Assembly: GCA_030625775.1 (NCBI GenBank)
Contig: DAOUQC010000005.1
Location: forward strand, 47,834 to 111,833
Reading direction: 5' to 3'
Length of the DNA stretch: 64,000 nucleotides
Source of the DNA: Verrucomicrobiota bacterium
GTDB lineage: Bacteria > Verrucomicrobiota > Verrucomicrobiia > Verrucomicrobiales > DEV007
The translations under genes and the position numbers were made by a program. The notes under the pieces were generated by a model. It was given only the letters and a program-made list of their open reading frames with translations. It did not search any database and was not told where the DNA came from. Of this stretch, positions 37,101 to 43,683 are shown in pieces. Every line of letters starts with the position of its first letter. The stretch's first letter is position 1.

Positions 37101-37975
37101 CTTACGATGTTTATACTTCTGGTGAAGCCACCTTGCAGTTGCAGCAAGGGCTAACTTTAAACGTTAGTCCAGTGGTCATCGATCTGAATGGCGATGGGGT
37201 GATCGATTATCAGGCATTGGGTGAGGATGGGGTGGACTTTGATGCCGACGGTGATGGTCGGGCGGAATCAGTCGCTTGGGTAGGCCCTAATGATGGCTTC
37301 CTCGTTTTTGACGCTAATGGGGATCACCTGGTAACGGATCGTTCCGAATTGGCCTTAAGTGATCACGCTGAGGGTGCCCGAACCGACCTCGAAGGTTTGG
37401 CGATGGCTTTTGATACAGACGGCAACGGCAGCTTCGACTCCAACGACGACGACTGGAGCCGCTTTGGAATCTGGCAGGACAAGGATCAGGACGGCATCAC
37501 CGATGAAGGAGAGTTTTTCACCATGGAAGAAGCCGGGATTGAGGCGATTGATCTGGCATTGGTTGGTGCTGTGCCAGGTATCAATGATCCGTTGGTACAA
37601 ACCCATCCGGTAGATGGAGTCACCGTGTTTGGTGAAACGAAGGTGCAGTTCGTCGACGGCACACAAGGTTTGGCTGCAGATGTGGGTTTGGGATTCCAGC
37701 ATGGGGATGAAGGCGAAGATCCTGCTGGCGCAAGCCTGGTAGGAGTGCTTGATGATCCGATGAACGAGGGGAGTGAGGCGGATCAATCACTGGTGGCTGG
37801 AATTGATGCCTTTGACTCGGGCGAAGAGAATCCCCTGCACCAAGGCTTAGGAGGTCAGGGGAAGGGAACCAAATGGACCGGTGCAGAGCCTGTTGAGGAG
37901 GTAGCAATCCCGGAAGTCGCGATGCAGGAGGATCCATTGTATGACACGGCTGAGGAGGAGTTTATTCTCGCATAG
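31148..37975 (+). CDS. giant RTX-like/FG-GAP surface protein
   Basis: The 2275-residue acidic protein has no signal peptide. Order of parts: an N-terminal cap (about 1-50, IYGDLQG...NNDALFAY); about 12 copies of a 26-residue repeat with one GGxGxDxL motif each (52-366); a cap-like domain with MTDGDNRLRLL (370-446); two cadherin-like domains (about 447-657); seven FG-GAP/integrin-type blades (about 664-1185) with DVNGDGFDDLLIGA calcium loops; an RTX patch (GGADVISGGAGDDIL, near 1215); a linker; a second set of seven blades (about 1357-1845); a second RTX patch; then a DLNGDGVIDY/DTDGNGSFDSND calcium-loop region and a C-terminal acidic tail ending EEEFILA. It probably folds on calcium outside the cell and is exported by a type I-like route (inference). 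The paralogue at 38134 shares both ends. Confidence 0.88.
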   Translation: MENIYGDLQGGDALKGSKNNDALFAYGDGNLLKALEGDDVLDVSSDVDALDNTLAGGSGRDTLDVGVQSAVDATISGNTLGGGGGGDALNLNVQSDAAAEVFSNTLGGGKGSDVLGINAESQGAATVNSNTLGGGGGGDALNINITQSDGGADVTSNTLNGGGGSDTLGIEVQSAGDVTVTGNVFLGGTSDSGDLLEIDVQSDGSVDVSGNRLEDGAGNDVLSIEVQSGNAGSADSNVLNGGSGKDALHIDVQGTSGASAAGNNLNGGGGSDTLGISAQSAAGATLNNNVLGGGKGADVMELKATGVSGGLSGNTLNGGKGGDQLVVQSVDNQSLQEVLDLNVFQGNGGEDVLKVLNGGRIDAAGGVSNIEKLDLQNGEYNSVSLDAAAVMAMTDGDNRLRLLTEAEDTVDLTGWTFQKSIKGGYFRFFSKVEGVGKAYLEVKDMPVANADVGITDEDNSQDFDVLANDTEINGAVPSVAFTLDSASVVSVTGLLGGGTGTVSIVANQLRFEPGTDFDELDAGDNATVVVKYIVLDENGVASESELTLQVAGVNDGPVITSDGAGASAAIEVDENQTGVTSLVVDDPDADDTLTFAVSGGVDQAFFSIDSNGNLSFVAAPDFENAGDDDGDNVYEVEVEVTDASGETDSQSLSITVEDVLDEFDLADLQAANGGDGSEGFVIYGVDEDDRSGFSVSSAGDVNGDGFDDLLIGASRAGGAANETNYAGETYVVFGKASGWSAGVDLSALDGSDGFVLYGVDGSDYSGWSVSDAGDINGDGIDDLLIGARGADGAANGTFNGGDSYVVFGKTSGWAASVDLSALDGSDGFVLHGVDGSDQSAYSVSSAGDVNGDGFDDLLIGAIGGKGDGNGMNFSGETYVVFGKGDWSGSAGDVALSNLDGSDGFVLYGADAWDQSGVSVSSAGDVNGDGFDDLLVAAKLGDGAGNGTYNGGETYVVFGKAGGWASSMALSSLQAANGGDGSEGLVLYGVDNNDYSAYSVASAGDVNGDGFADLLIGARGGDGSANGKGNAGEAYLVYGKVGGWSAGVDLSTLLAANGGDGGEGFVMYGVDGGDYSAWSVAGARDVNGDGFDDLLIGSRAGDAGATYVLFGKEDRDASVDLDSLSGSDGFVLYGVDADDFSGRSVSSAGDVNGDGFDDLLIGARYADGVGNGTADAGESYVFFGRDFTEQIDGSGSAGADYLVGSALDDSIEGLGGADVISGGAGDDILGVGDLTFFRIDGGNGEDTLRLDGSGLDLDLTTVPDARLQDIEVIDLNGNGNTLTLTKLEVLNLSSEGNIVRVMGDASNSITTDSGWTVAGTQVVNTITYDVYTQDEATLLVQQGEMTFFQPLVPVFELGDIDGSDGFVLNGVDGGDESGKSVSSAGDVNGDGFDDLLVGALGGDSNGNTAGESYVVFGKAGGWGASVDLSTLDGSDGFVLNGVDAFDRSGASVSGAGDVNGDGFDDLLVGAWGAYPNGNAAGESYVVFGKGSGWGASVELSMLDGGDGFVLNGVDASDESGISVSAAGDVNGDGFGDLLVGAPRSAPDGNFAAGESYVVFGKAGGWGASVDLSTLDGGDGFVLNGVDASDESGSVVSGAGDVNGDGFDDLLVGANLGNPNGSDSGESYVVFGKAEGWGASVDLSILDGSNGFVLNGVSAFDQSGISVSAAGDVNGDGFGDLLVGAFRSDPNGIDSAGESYVVFGKAAGWGASVDLSALDGSDGFVMNGVNASDRSGRSVSGAGDVNGDGFDDLLVGAYFGDSNGSDAGESYVVFGQAGGWGASLDLSMLDGSNGFVLNGVDAGDRSGSSVSSAGDVNGDGFDDLLIGAYGGEPNGNNSGESYVFFGRDFTLQINASGSAGADYLVGSALDDTLAGLGGADAISGGAGDDVLAVSDLTFSRVDGGNGEDTLRLGSSLDLDLTTIPDTRLQDLEVIDLNGNNNTLTLTKLEVLNLSSDSNTLRVMGSGVNSVTFSGFVAAGTEVIDTVTYDVYTSGEATLQLQQGLTLNVSPVVIDLNGDGVIDYQALGEDGVDFDADGDGRAESVAWVGPNDGFLVFDANGDHLVTDRSELALSDHAEGARTDLEGLAMAFDTDGNGSFDSNDDDWSRFGIWQDKDQDGITDEGEFFTMEEAGIEAIDLALVGAVPGINDPLVQTHPVDGVTVFGETKVQFVDGTQGLAADVGLGFQHGDEGEDPAGASLVGVLDDPMNEGSEADQSLVAGIDAFDSGEENPLHQGLGGQGKGTKWTGAEPVEEVAIPEVAMQEDPLYDTAEEEFILA
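31301..32245 (+). repeat. 26-residue repeats with one RTX nonapeptide per unit
   Basis: About twelve units of the form N-x-L-x-G-G-x-G-x-D-x-L-x-I-x-V-Q-S-x-x-A-x-A-x-V-x-S/G encode a probable beta-solenoid. Ordinary RTX arrays repeat every nine residues; here each GGxGxDxL is separated from the next by about 17 other residues. The same unit recurs in the paralogue at 38287-39813. Confidence 0.75.
33140..34704 (+). repeat. first seven-blade FG-GAP repeat set
   Basis: Seven units of about 70-80 codons, each with a GFVxYGVDxxDxS...DVNGDGFDDLLIGA core and a SYVVFGK-type end, encode one complete integrin-alpha-like propeller. The blades use YGVD where the second set uses NGVD, so each set expanded or homogenised within itself. 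Confidence 0.8.
35206..36681 (+). repeat. second seven-blade FG-GAP repeat set with near-identical DNA
   Basis: Seven further blades, period about 216 bases, carry the DGFVLNGVD core. A stretch of 56 bases at 35648-35703 is repeated exactly at 35864-35919 (blades three and four), so duplication or gene conversion here is recent. Each set is followed by the same GSAGADYLVGSALDD RTX module. Confidence 0.8.
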
Positions 37976-38085
37976 AATGGGGGAATAGATCCGTGTAGGT
38001 TCAATTTTTGGGCTAAAAAAACAAGGTAAAGGGAGGCGATAATGTCAGGATGTGGTTAGTTGCCCGCTGAATGTGCTTATTTTCA

Positions 38086-38127
38086 ACTCCTAGCTCCTAA
38101 CTCCTTCCTAACTCCTTCCTAACTCCT
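38086..38127 (+). repeat. short CTAACTCCTTC tandem repeat before the paralogue
   Basis: The leader directly before the ATG at 38134 consists of variants of ACTCCTA/CTAACTCCTTC repeated about four times. The purine-poor sequence leaves no Shine-Dalgarno. Similar pyrimidine-rich words precede exbD (about 7700-7718) and the aminotransferase gene (about 22090-22123). Confidence 0.5.
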
Positions 38128-38133
38128 AAAACT

Positions 38134-40401
38134 ATGGCTACTATTTACGGTGATTTACAAGGCAACGATATTTTAAAAGGTACGGCCAATAATGATGTTC
38201 TACTCGCATACGATAGTAACAATCTGCTCAAGGCCTTGTCTGGCAGTGACCATCTTGGGGTGAGCTCGGACTCGGGAGTAAATGCCAATACACTTAAGGG
38301 CGGGGGAGGCCTTGATACACTGAGTGTTGGGGTTCAAGGTCCGAATAATAATGAGGCTGAAGCTAATATTCTTAACGCAGGGGGTGGTGATGATCTGCTG
38401 CAGATTTCTGTACAGAGTGATAGCGCGGCTAAGGTGCTCTTCAATACGCTTGATGGTGGGGGAGGTGCCGATACATTGGCTATCGACGTGGTCAGTGACG
38501 ATGATGCCACTGCCAGCGCGAACAAGCTGATAGGAGGTGATACGGATAAAGCTAATGATCTGCTGATCGTCAGTGCGCAAAGTTATAGCGGTGAAGTTGA
38601 GGCGAAGCTTAATAACCTCAAAGGTGGTGGAGGGAATGATACCTTGACCATTGGTGTGCATAGTGCCGCTAATGCAGATGTTCAGGAAAATAATCTGCTA
38701 GGGAGCTCAGGTGGCGATGATTTGAGCATCAGAGTAAACCAAAGCGATTCTGCCTTGGTAATGGCAAACACCCTCAAAGGGGGCGGCGGTAGTGATACCT
38801 TGGCGGTCACTGCAGTAAGCACGAGTAATGTTTCGACTAGCAATAACTTTTTGAGTGGGGCTAAGGGTAGTGATTTTTTACATATCGCTGCAGGAAGTGA
38901 TACGGGCACGGCTTCCACCAACAATAATACACTCAGTGCAGGAGGCGGTGGTGATACGCTGATTGTGAATGCGGATAGCACAGCGGGAGCTGCCATGAGC
39001 TATGGTAATAGCTTTGATGGTGGAGGGGGAAATGATATGTTGCAGGTCGGCGCCAGCAGTGATGGGGTAGCGACGGCTGAAGTAAGTGGCAATAATTTAT
39101 TTGGGGGGGATGCGCTTGATACGGGCAGTGATACATTGATCGTCAGCGTGTACAGTCACAGTGGGACTGCCCGCATGTATTCTAATACGCTTACAGGCGG
39201 CGGTGGAGGGGATACCCTGAATAGCTCCCTGAGCAGCGGGGTTTTTGCTTTGGCTGGCGACAATAGTTTCAGCGGAGGAGGAGGGGGGGATGAGATGAAT
39301 ATTATCATCTCACAAAGTGACGGCGGCGCTGGGGTGCAGCAAAATACACTCAATGGCGGTGGTGGGCATGACACCTTGGGTATCAATGTGGCGAGTAATG
39401 GTGCTGCCGGTGTGTATGGTAATGTTTTTGTCGGAGGCAAAGGCCATGACGAAATGCGCATCGAGGTAATGAGTTCGGCAGGATCTGTCACCGTCAATGG
39501 GAGCAATTTGAATGGAGGTGGAGGTAATGACCTCTTGAGTGTTTATGCTAATGGTCCTGGGGCAACTATGATTAACGGGAGTAATCTTGCCGGGAGAGCA
39601 GGGGCAGACATACTGGAGATGAATGCAGTGGGAGTGAGTAGTGGTCTGTCTGTAAATTTACTTGACGGGGGGAAGGGGGCCGACCTGTTGATAGTGAATA
39701 GTGTTGATGGTCAATCAGTTCAGAGTATTCTTGATTTGAATACCCTGCAGGGAGGAAGCGGCAATGACACCTTGGAAGTGGGCGGAGGAGGGCTTATTAA
39801 CGGGGCAGGTGGGGTGGCTAACATCGAAGTGCTGGATCTGGTGAATGGGGAGAGCAATACGGTATCGCTGGATGCGAATGATGTGGAATCGATGACCGAC
39901 GGAGACAATCGCCTGCGCTTGCTGAGGGATGCGGGCAATACTGTGGATCTCGGTGGATGGGCTTATGAAAAATCGATAGCAGGCGGGTTTGATGTTTATG
40001 TGGCCAATTTACCGGGAGGGGGCAAAGCCTACCTCGAGGTGGAATCCGCGCCAGCTCCTATTGCTCCGCTTATTCTGGCACCGTTAAATTTGTCAGCTTT
40101 GGATGGAGGTGAAGAAGGTGCGGGTGCAGGACTGGGTTTCCCGTCTGGTGGAGAGCCTGCTGCTGAACCCGGTTTGGCTGGAGTGCTTGATGATCCAATG
40201 AGTGAGGGTAGCGAGGAAGATCAGGCGCTGATTGCCGGAGTTGATGATTGGGGGGAGAGTGAAGAGCCTACTGAATTTTTTAACGAAGAGGAGGAAGGCG
40301 GACTGGGGGATGCGGCCGGTGATGAGATTTTTGTGCCGGAAGGGGTGACGCAGGAAGACCCGCTGCTCGATTCGACGGAGGAGGAGTTGATGATAGCGTG
40401 A
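38134..40401 (+). CDS. RTX-like repeat protein, paralogue of the giant protein
   Basis: The 755-residue acidic protein has no signal peptide. It shares with the 31148 protein the start (IYGDLQGNDILKG, NNLLKAL), about 19 copies of the 26-residue repeat (52-560), the VSLDANDVESMTDGDNRLRLL domain (near 575-640), and the end: GVLDDPMSEGSEEDQALIAG near 687 and QEDPLLDSTEEELMIA at the C-terminus. It lacks the cadherin-like and FG-GAP parts. The repeats probably form a calcium-stabilised beta-solenoid. The gene follows the giant one by 158 bases in the same direction, so both may be expressed together, and the shared tail may be an export or anchoring signal (inference). Confidence 0.85.
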   Translation: MATIYGDLQGNDILKGTANNDVLLAYDSNNLLKALSGSDHLGVSSDSGVNANTLKGGGGLDTLSVGVQGPNNNEAEANILNAGGGDDLLQISVQSDSAAKVLFNTLDGGGGADTLAIDVVSDDDATASANKLIGGDTDKANDLLIVSAQSYSGEVEAKLNNLKGGGGNDTLTIGVHSAANADVQENNLLGSSGGDDLSIRVNQSDSALVMANTLKGGGGSDTLAVTAVSTSNVSTSNNFLSGAKGSDFLHIAAGSDTGTASTNNNTLSAGGGGDTLIVNADSTAGAAMSYGNSFDGGGGNDMLQVGASSDGVATAEVSGNNLFGGDALDTGSDTLIVSVYSHSGTARMYSNTLTGGGGGDTLNSSLSSGVFALAGDNSFSGGGGGDEMNIIISQSDGGAGVQQNTLNGGGGHDTLGINVASNGAAGVYGNVFVGGKGHDEMRIEVMSSAGSVTVNGSNLNGGGGNDLLSVYANGPGATMINGSNLAGRAGADILEMNAVGVSSGLSVNLLDGGKGADLLIVNSVDGQSVQSILDLNTLQGGSGNDTLEVGGGGLINGAGGVANIEVLDLVNGESNTVSLDANDVESMTDGDNRLRLLRDAGNTVDLGGWAYEKSIAGGFDVYVANLPGGGKAYLEVESAPAPIAPLILAPLNLSALDGGEEGAGAGLGFPSGGEPAAEPGLAGVLDDPMSEGSEEDQALIAGVDDWGESEEPTEFFNEEEEGGLGDAAGDEIFVPEGVTQEDPLLDSTEEELMIA
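38287..39813 (+). repeat. 26-residue repeats of the paralogue
   Basis: About nineteen copies of the same N-x-L-x-G-G-x-G-x-D-x-L unit as at 31301-32245. DNA identity between units is low apart from the GGTGG(A/C)GG core, so the array is older or under protein-level selection. Confidence 0.7.
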
Positions 40402-40540
40402 GGTAGGTCGCTAGGTGGGTGACGCCCAGTGCCAAATCTCCTGCGGGCGGTAGGGCAGTGATTGATACTGAAAAGCGTAAGCTGCGGGAGGCAGATATGG
40501 AGATCTACCCTACGTTATGAGAAATGTTCACCACTTTTGA

Positions 40541-43465
40541 TCACACTTTGGGCAGGCACCATTGTTGCCACATTTTGCGGTAGGAGTTTTCTAGGTCTTT
40601 GGTGGCTCCAGGGCCGTCGCAGATTGGGGATGTGGCCATCCGTTGACGTAAATTCTGGCGGATGTCTGCCAAGCGGCTGAGGTCGTTGGCCAGTTCGACA
40701 GCAATGCGGGTGAAGTCTTCATCGGTCTCGGCGGCGAGGTCTTCGAGCCCCACTTTTTTAAGGAAGCTCAGCGTCATGCGACTGTGGAATAAAGTTTCTG
40801 GTTTGGTGATCACCGGCACTCCCATCCAAAGCGATTCGCAGGTGGTGGTGCCTCCGTTGTAGGGAGTGGGATCCAAGCCGATATCCACTTGATGATAGCT
40901 GTTCATAAAATCTTCGAGTCGTAGGCAAGGAGGCTGGAAGTCGAGTTGTTTTTCGGCTACTCCTTCGGCTACAAATCGGTTGGCAAACAGTTGGCGGGTT
41001 GCCTTGTCTGCGAAGGGAAGAGTTTTCATCAACAAGCGCGAGTCGGGCAAGGCTTTCAGGACTGAAGACCACAGTCGGATCGTTGTTGAGGTGAGCTTGG
41101 GTGTGTTGTTGAATGAGCCAAAAGTGATGAAGCCGTTTTTCTCCGCCGGCAGTGGATTGGGCTGCGGGGCAAAGTCATGGGGCCGGAAGCACCAGAAGGT
41201 GCCGGCCTGGCGCATCAGGGTTTCGGTGTAAAAATCGTCGCTGCCTTCTGGCGTGATATCGTCATCGGTGATCAGGTAATCAATTTCCTCCATGCCGCTG
41301 GTCGCCGGATAACCAATGTAAAGGGCCTGAATTGGTGCCGGGCGTTGTTTCAGCAGTGAGGAGCGATTGCCTGCAGTGTGTCCCGCGAGGTCGACTAGAA
41401 TATCGATTTGGTCATCCTGGATTTGCTGGAACAGTTGTTGATTATTCCAAGCGCCTGCCTCGCGCCAGTTAGCTCCCAGCTGCTGTAGTCGTTGGGTGAC
41501 CGGGTCGCAAATAGGACTGGTGGCGTAGATGAACACTTCGACAGTTTGCGGATTGTGGTGTTTGAGGATGGGTTCGAAGAAAAAAGTCACAGGATGGCTG
41601 CGCAGGTCTTCGGAGAGGTAGCCAATTCTAAGTTTTCGTTCGGGATCTCGTTCATTGTGCCACTCGGTGATTACTGGCCCGGCGGCAGGTATCAGCTGGG
41701 CAATTTCCCGTTTCGATTGAGCCACTTCTGCCGGGCTCATCGTATCGCTGTAGAGGGTGGTGAATTGCAGGTTGCAGAGCGTCGTTACCGACTGTGGTTT
41801 CAGCGAGTGTCCGGTTTTGAAGCAAGCCATGGCTTCATCGATCCGGGCGAGTTGGACGAGGGCGAAGCCTTTCATTAGATGGCCCTCGGCATCATCAGGG
41901 TTTTGATTGATGGCATCTTCAGCCATTTTTTTTGCCTCGCTGACACGTCCGAGTTTCAGCAAACAGTAGGCGGCTGCAGTCAAAGTCAGGATGCTGGTGG
42001 GGTTCAATTCATTGGCTCGCAATAAAAAGGGGAGGGCCTCCTGCGCTTGGTTGGTCATGCGCAGCAGAACGCCGATATTGTGATTGGCAGATGCTGAGTC
42101 CGGTTCCACTGAAACCGCCCGGCTGAAAATGCGACGTGCGGTTTCAGTGTCTCCCTGTTGCAGTGAAGCATGACCATACTGGGCCAGGCCATCCGGTGAA
42201 TCGGGATCTTGTTTCAACCATTGTTGATAAACTTCAATGGCTTCTGCTTCGCGCTTTTCAAGCTGTAAAACCTGGCTGAGGTTTTGGTAGGCACGCGAAA
42301 GTTTGGGCTGTATCCGGAGCGCTTTGCGGTAGTGGTGTATAGCTGAATCCGGGTTGCCATTGTCTCGAAAGGCATTGGCAAGGTTGAGGTGGGCCTGCAA
42401 GAAGTCAGCCTGTTGGGCCAGGGCGCGTTGATAGGCCTCGATGGCGCTGCTGAATTTTTTCTGTGCCTGGAAAATATTCCCCAGGTTAAACAGCAGATCG
42501 ATGCGTGTGGGATCCAGTGCCAGTGCTTGTTGCATAGCGCACTGGCCATCTTCGAGCCGTCCGAGTCGGCGCAACACTGATCCTACATTTCCGAGGGAAG
42601 TCATCTCGCAAGGTTCGAAAGCCAGGACTTCTTCGAACAATCGCAGTGCTTCCGACCAGTTGGCTTGTTGCAAGGCTTTTACGCCGAGCTCACATCGTGC
42701 CGGCAGGTTCTCCGGTTTAACTGGAATTTCATCGACTGCGAGTTTTTTCCATAAATCAGGATCATGAACCACTTGTCTGCGATTTCGGGTGAGGTCTTGG
42801 AAGCGAGCTTCAGCTTCCGCTATGTCGGCATCATTCAAGTGTTCGGATCGAGCAGCCAGTTGCTTGCAGAAGTAATCATGGCTCAGGTATTTATAGTGAA
42901 GTAAGGCCAGATCCGGTCGGCGGAAATAGGAAACCCGGCCTGCGGGGTGGCAGGTAGGCTCCCCGCTTTGATAGCGGATTTCGTCGATGGCGTTCGGATC
43001 GAAGAGGATACACTTGTCATGTTCGTAAGCACGAACTCCACAGGAAATTGTGGTCAGCAGGCAATCGCTGGGGTTCGGTGTTTGTTCACCGCACATTTCA
43101 AAACCGAGCGGTTTCAGAATGGTTCCGCCTGTCTGTTTCGTTGTTTTGAGCAGGTCGTGGAGATTCGGATGATAGAGAAACTCGTCGAGATCGCACACGA
43201 TAACAAAATCTGCTTGCCCCCGGGATTCTTTCCACGCTTCGTTTTTGATTTCCAAGCATTTGCTATTGTCCTGAGCCTCGTTTGAATGATAGCTGCGCCA
43301 TTCGACTTTCGGTTTGGCTGTGGCGATTTCACTTGAGCTATCACTCGAAGCATTATGGTGAATTACGATTCGTTCCGCGAACGCATAGTGTTTCAGGAAA
43401 TGCGGTAGCAGTATCTGATCATTACTGCATGTAGCATAGACATGAACGCGTAAAGTTGTCGCCAT
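40541..43465 (-). CDS. glycosyltransferase-TPR-OGT (GT41) fusion
   Basis: The 974-residue protein has three parts. About 1-235 is a GT2/GT92-like domain (HVYATCSNDQILLPHFLKHY, metal motif CDLDEFLY near 110). About 255-590 has nine or ten TPRs. About 605-974 is an O-GlcNAc-transferase domain: SEDLRSHPVTFFFEP with the catalytic-type His, DLAGHTAGNR, GYPATSGMEEIDYLITDDD, FGSFNNTPKLTSTTIRLW with the nucleotide-binding Lys, and DPTPYNGGTTTCESLWMGVPVIT. GT41 enzymes O-glycosylate proteins in the cytoplasm, with the TPRs binding the acceptor. The first domain could extend the sugar. It converges on the two RTX-like genes, which are plausible substrates because they are rich in Ser/Thr/Asn repeats and unlikely to be exported by Sec (inference). 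Confidence 0.87.
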   Translation of the reverse strand: MATTLRVHVYATCSNDQILLPHFLKHYAFAERIVIHHNASSDSSSEIATAKPKVEWRSYHSNEAQDNSKCLEIKNEAWKESRGQADFVIVCDLDEFLYHPNLHDLLKTTKQTGGTILKPLGFEMCGEQTPNPSDCLLTTISCGVRAYEHDKCILFDPNAIDEIRYQSGEPTCHPAGRVSYFRRPDLALLHYKYLSHDYFCKQLAARSEHLNDADIAEAEARFQDLTRNRRQVVHDPDLWKKLAVDEIPVKPENLPARCELGVKALQQANWSEALRLFEEVLAFEPCEMTSLGNVGSVLRRLGRLEDGQCAMQQALALDPTRIDLLFNLGNIFQAQKKFSSAIEAYQRALAQQADFLQAHLNLANAFRDNGNPDSAIHHYRKALRIQPKLSRAYQNLSQVLQLEKREAEAIEVYQQWLKQDPDSPDGLAQYGHASLQQGDTETARRIFSRAVSVEPDSASANHNIGVLLRMTNQAQEALPFLLRANELNPTSILTLTAAAYCLLKLGRVSEAKKMAEDAINQNPDDAEGHLMKGFALVQLARIDEAMACFKTGHSLKPQSVTTLCNLQFTTLYSDTMSPAEVAQSKREIAQLIPAAGPVITEWHNERDPERKLRIGYLSEDLRSHPVTFFFEPILKHHNPQTVEVFIYATSPICDPVTQRLQQLGANWREAGAWNNQQLFQQIQDDQIDILVDLAGHTAGNRSSLLKQRPAPIQALYIGYPATSGMEEIDYLITDDDITPEGSDDFYTETLMRQAGTFWCFRPHDFAPQPNPLPAEKNGFITFGSFNNTPKLTSTTIRLWSSVLKALPDSRLLMKTLPFADKATRQLFANRFVAEGVAEKQLDFQPPCLRLEDFMNSYHQVDIGLDPTPYNGGTTTCESLWMGVPVITKPETLFHSRMTLSFLKKVGLEDLAAETDEDFTRIAVELANDLSRLADIRQNLRQRMATSPICDGPGATKDLENSYRKMWQQWCLPKV

Positions 43466-43683
43466 AAGGTTAGCTGATTAGAATGCTTTCCCTGCTACTC
43501 GTCAAGTTTGATGGTGGAGGGCACTCGCAATGATTGCATGATATTTTTTGGCTGTAAATTCCTCTCTTTTTTATTCTAATTCAATTGGATTTCCAGCGTA
43601 ACTGATCCTTGCTATTTCTACTGAAATTTTGTTTATTTTTGTTTCGGTAGGAACTCTTACAAATACTTAAAATTTCACAATTT

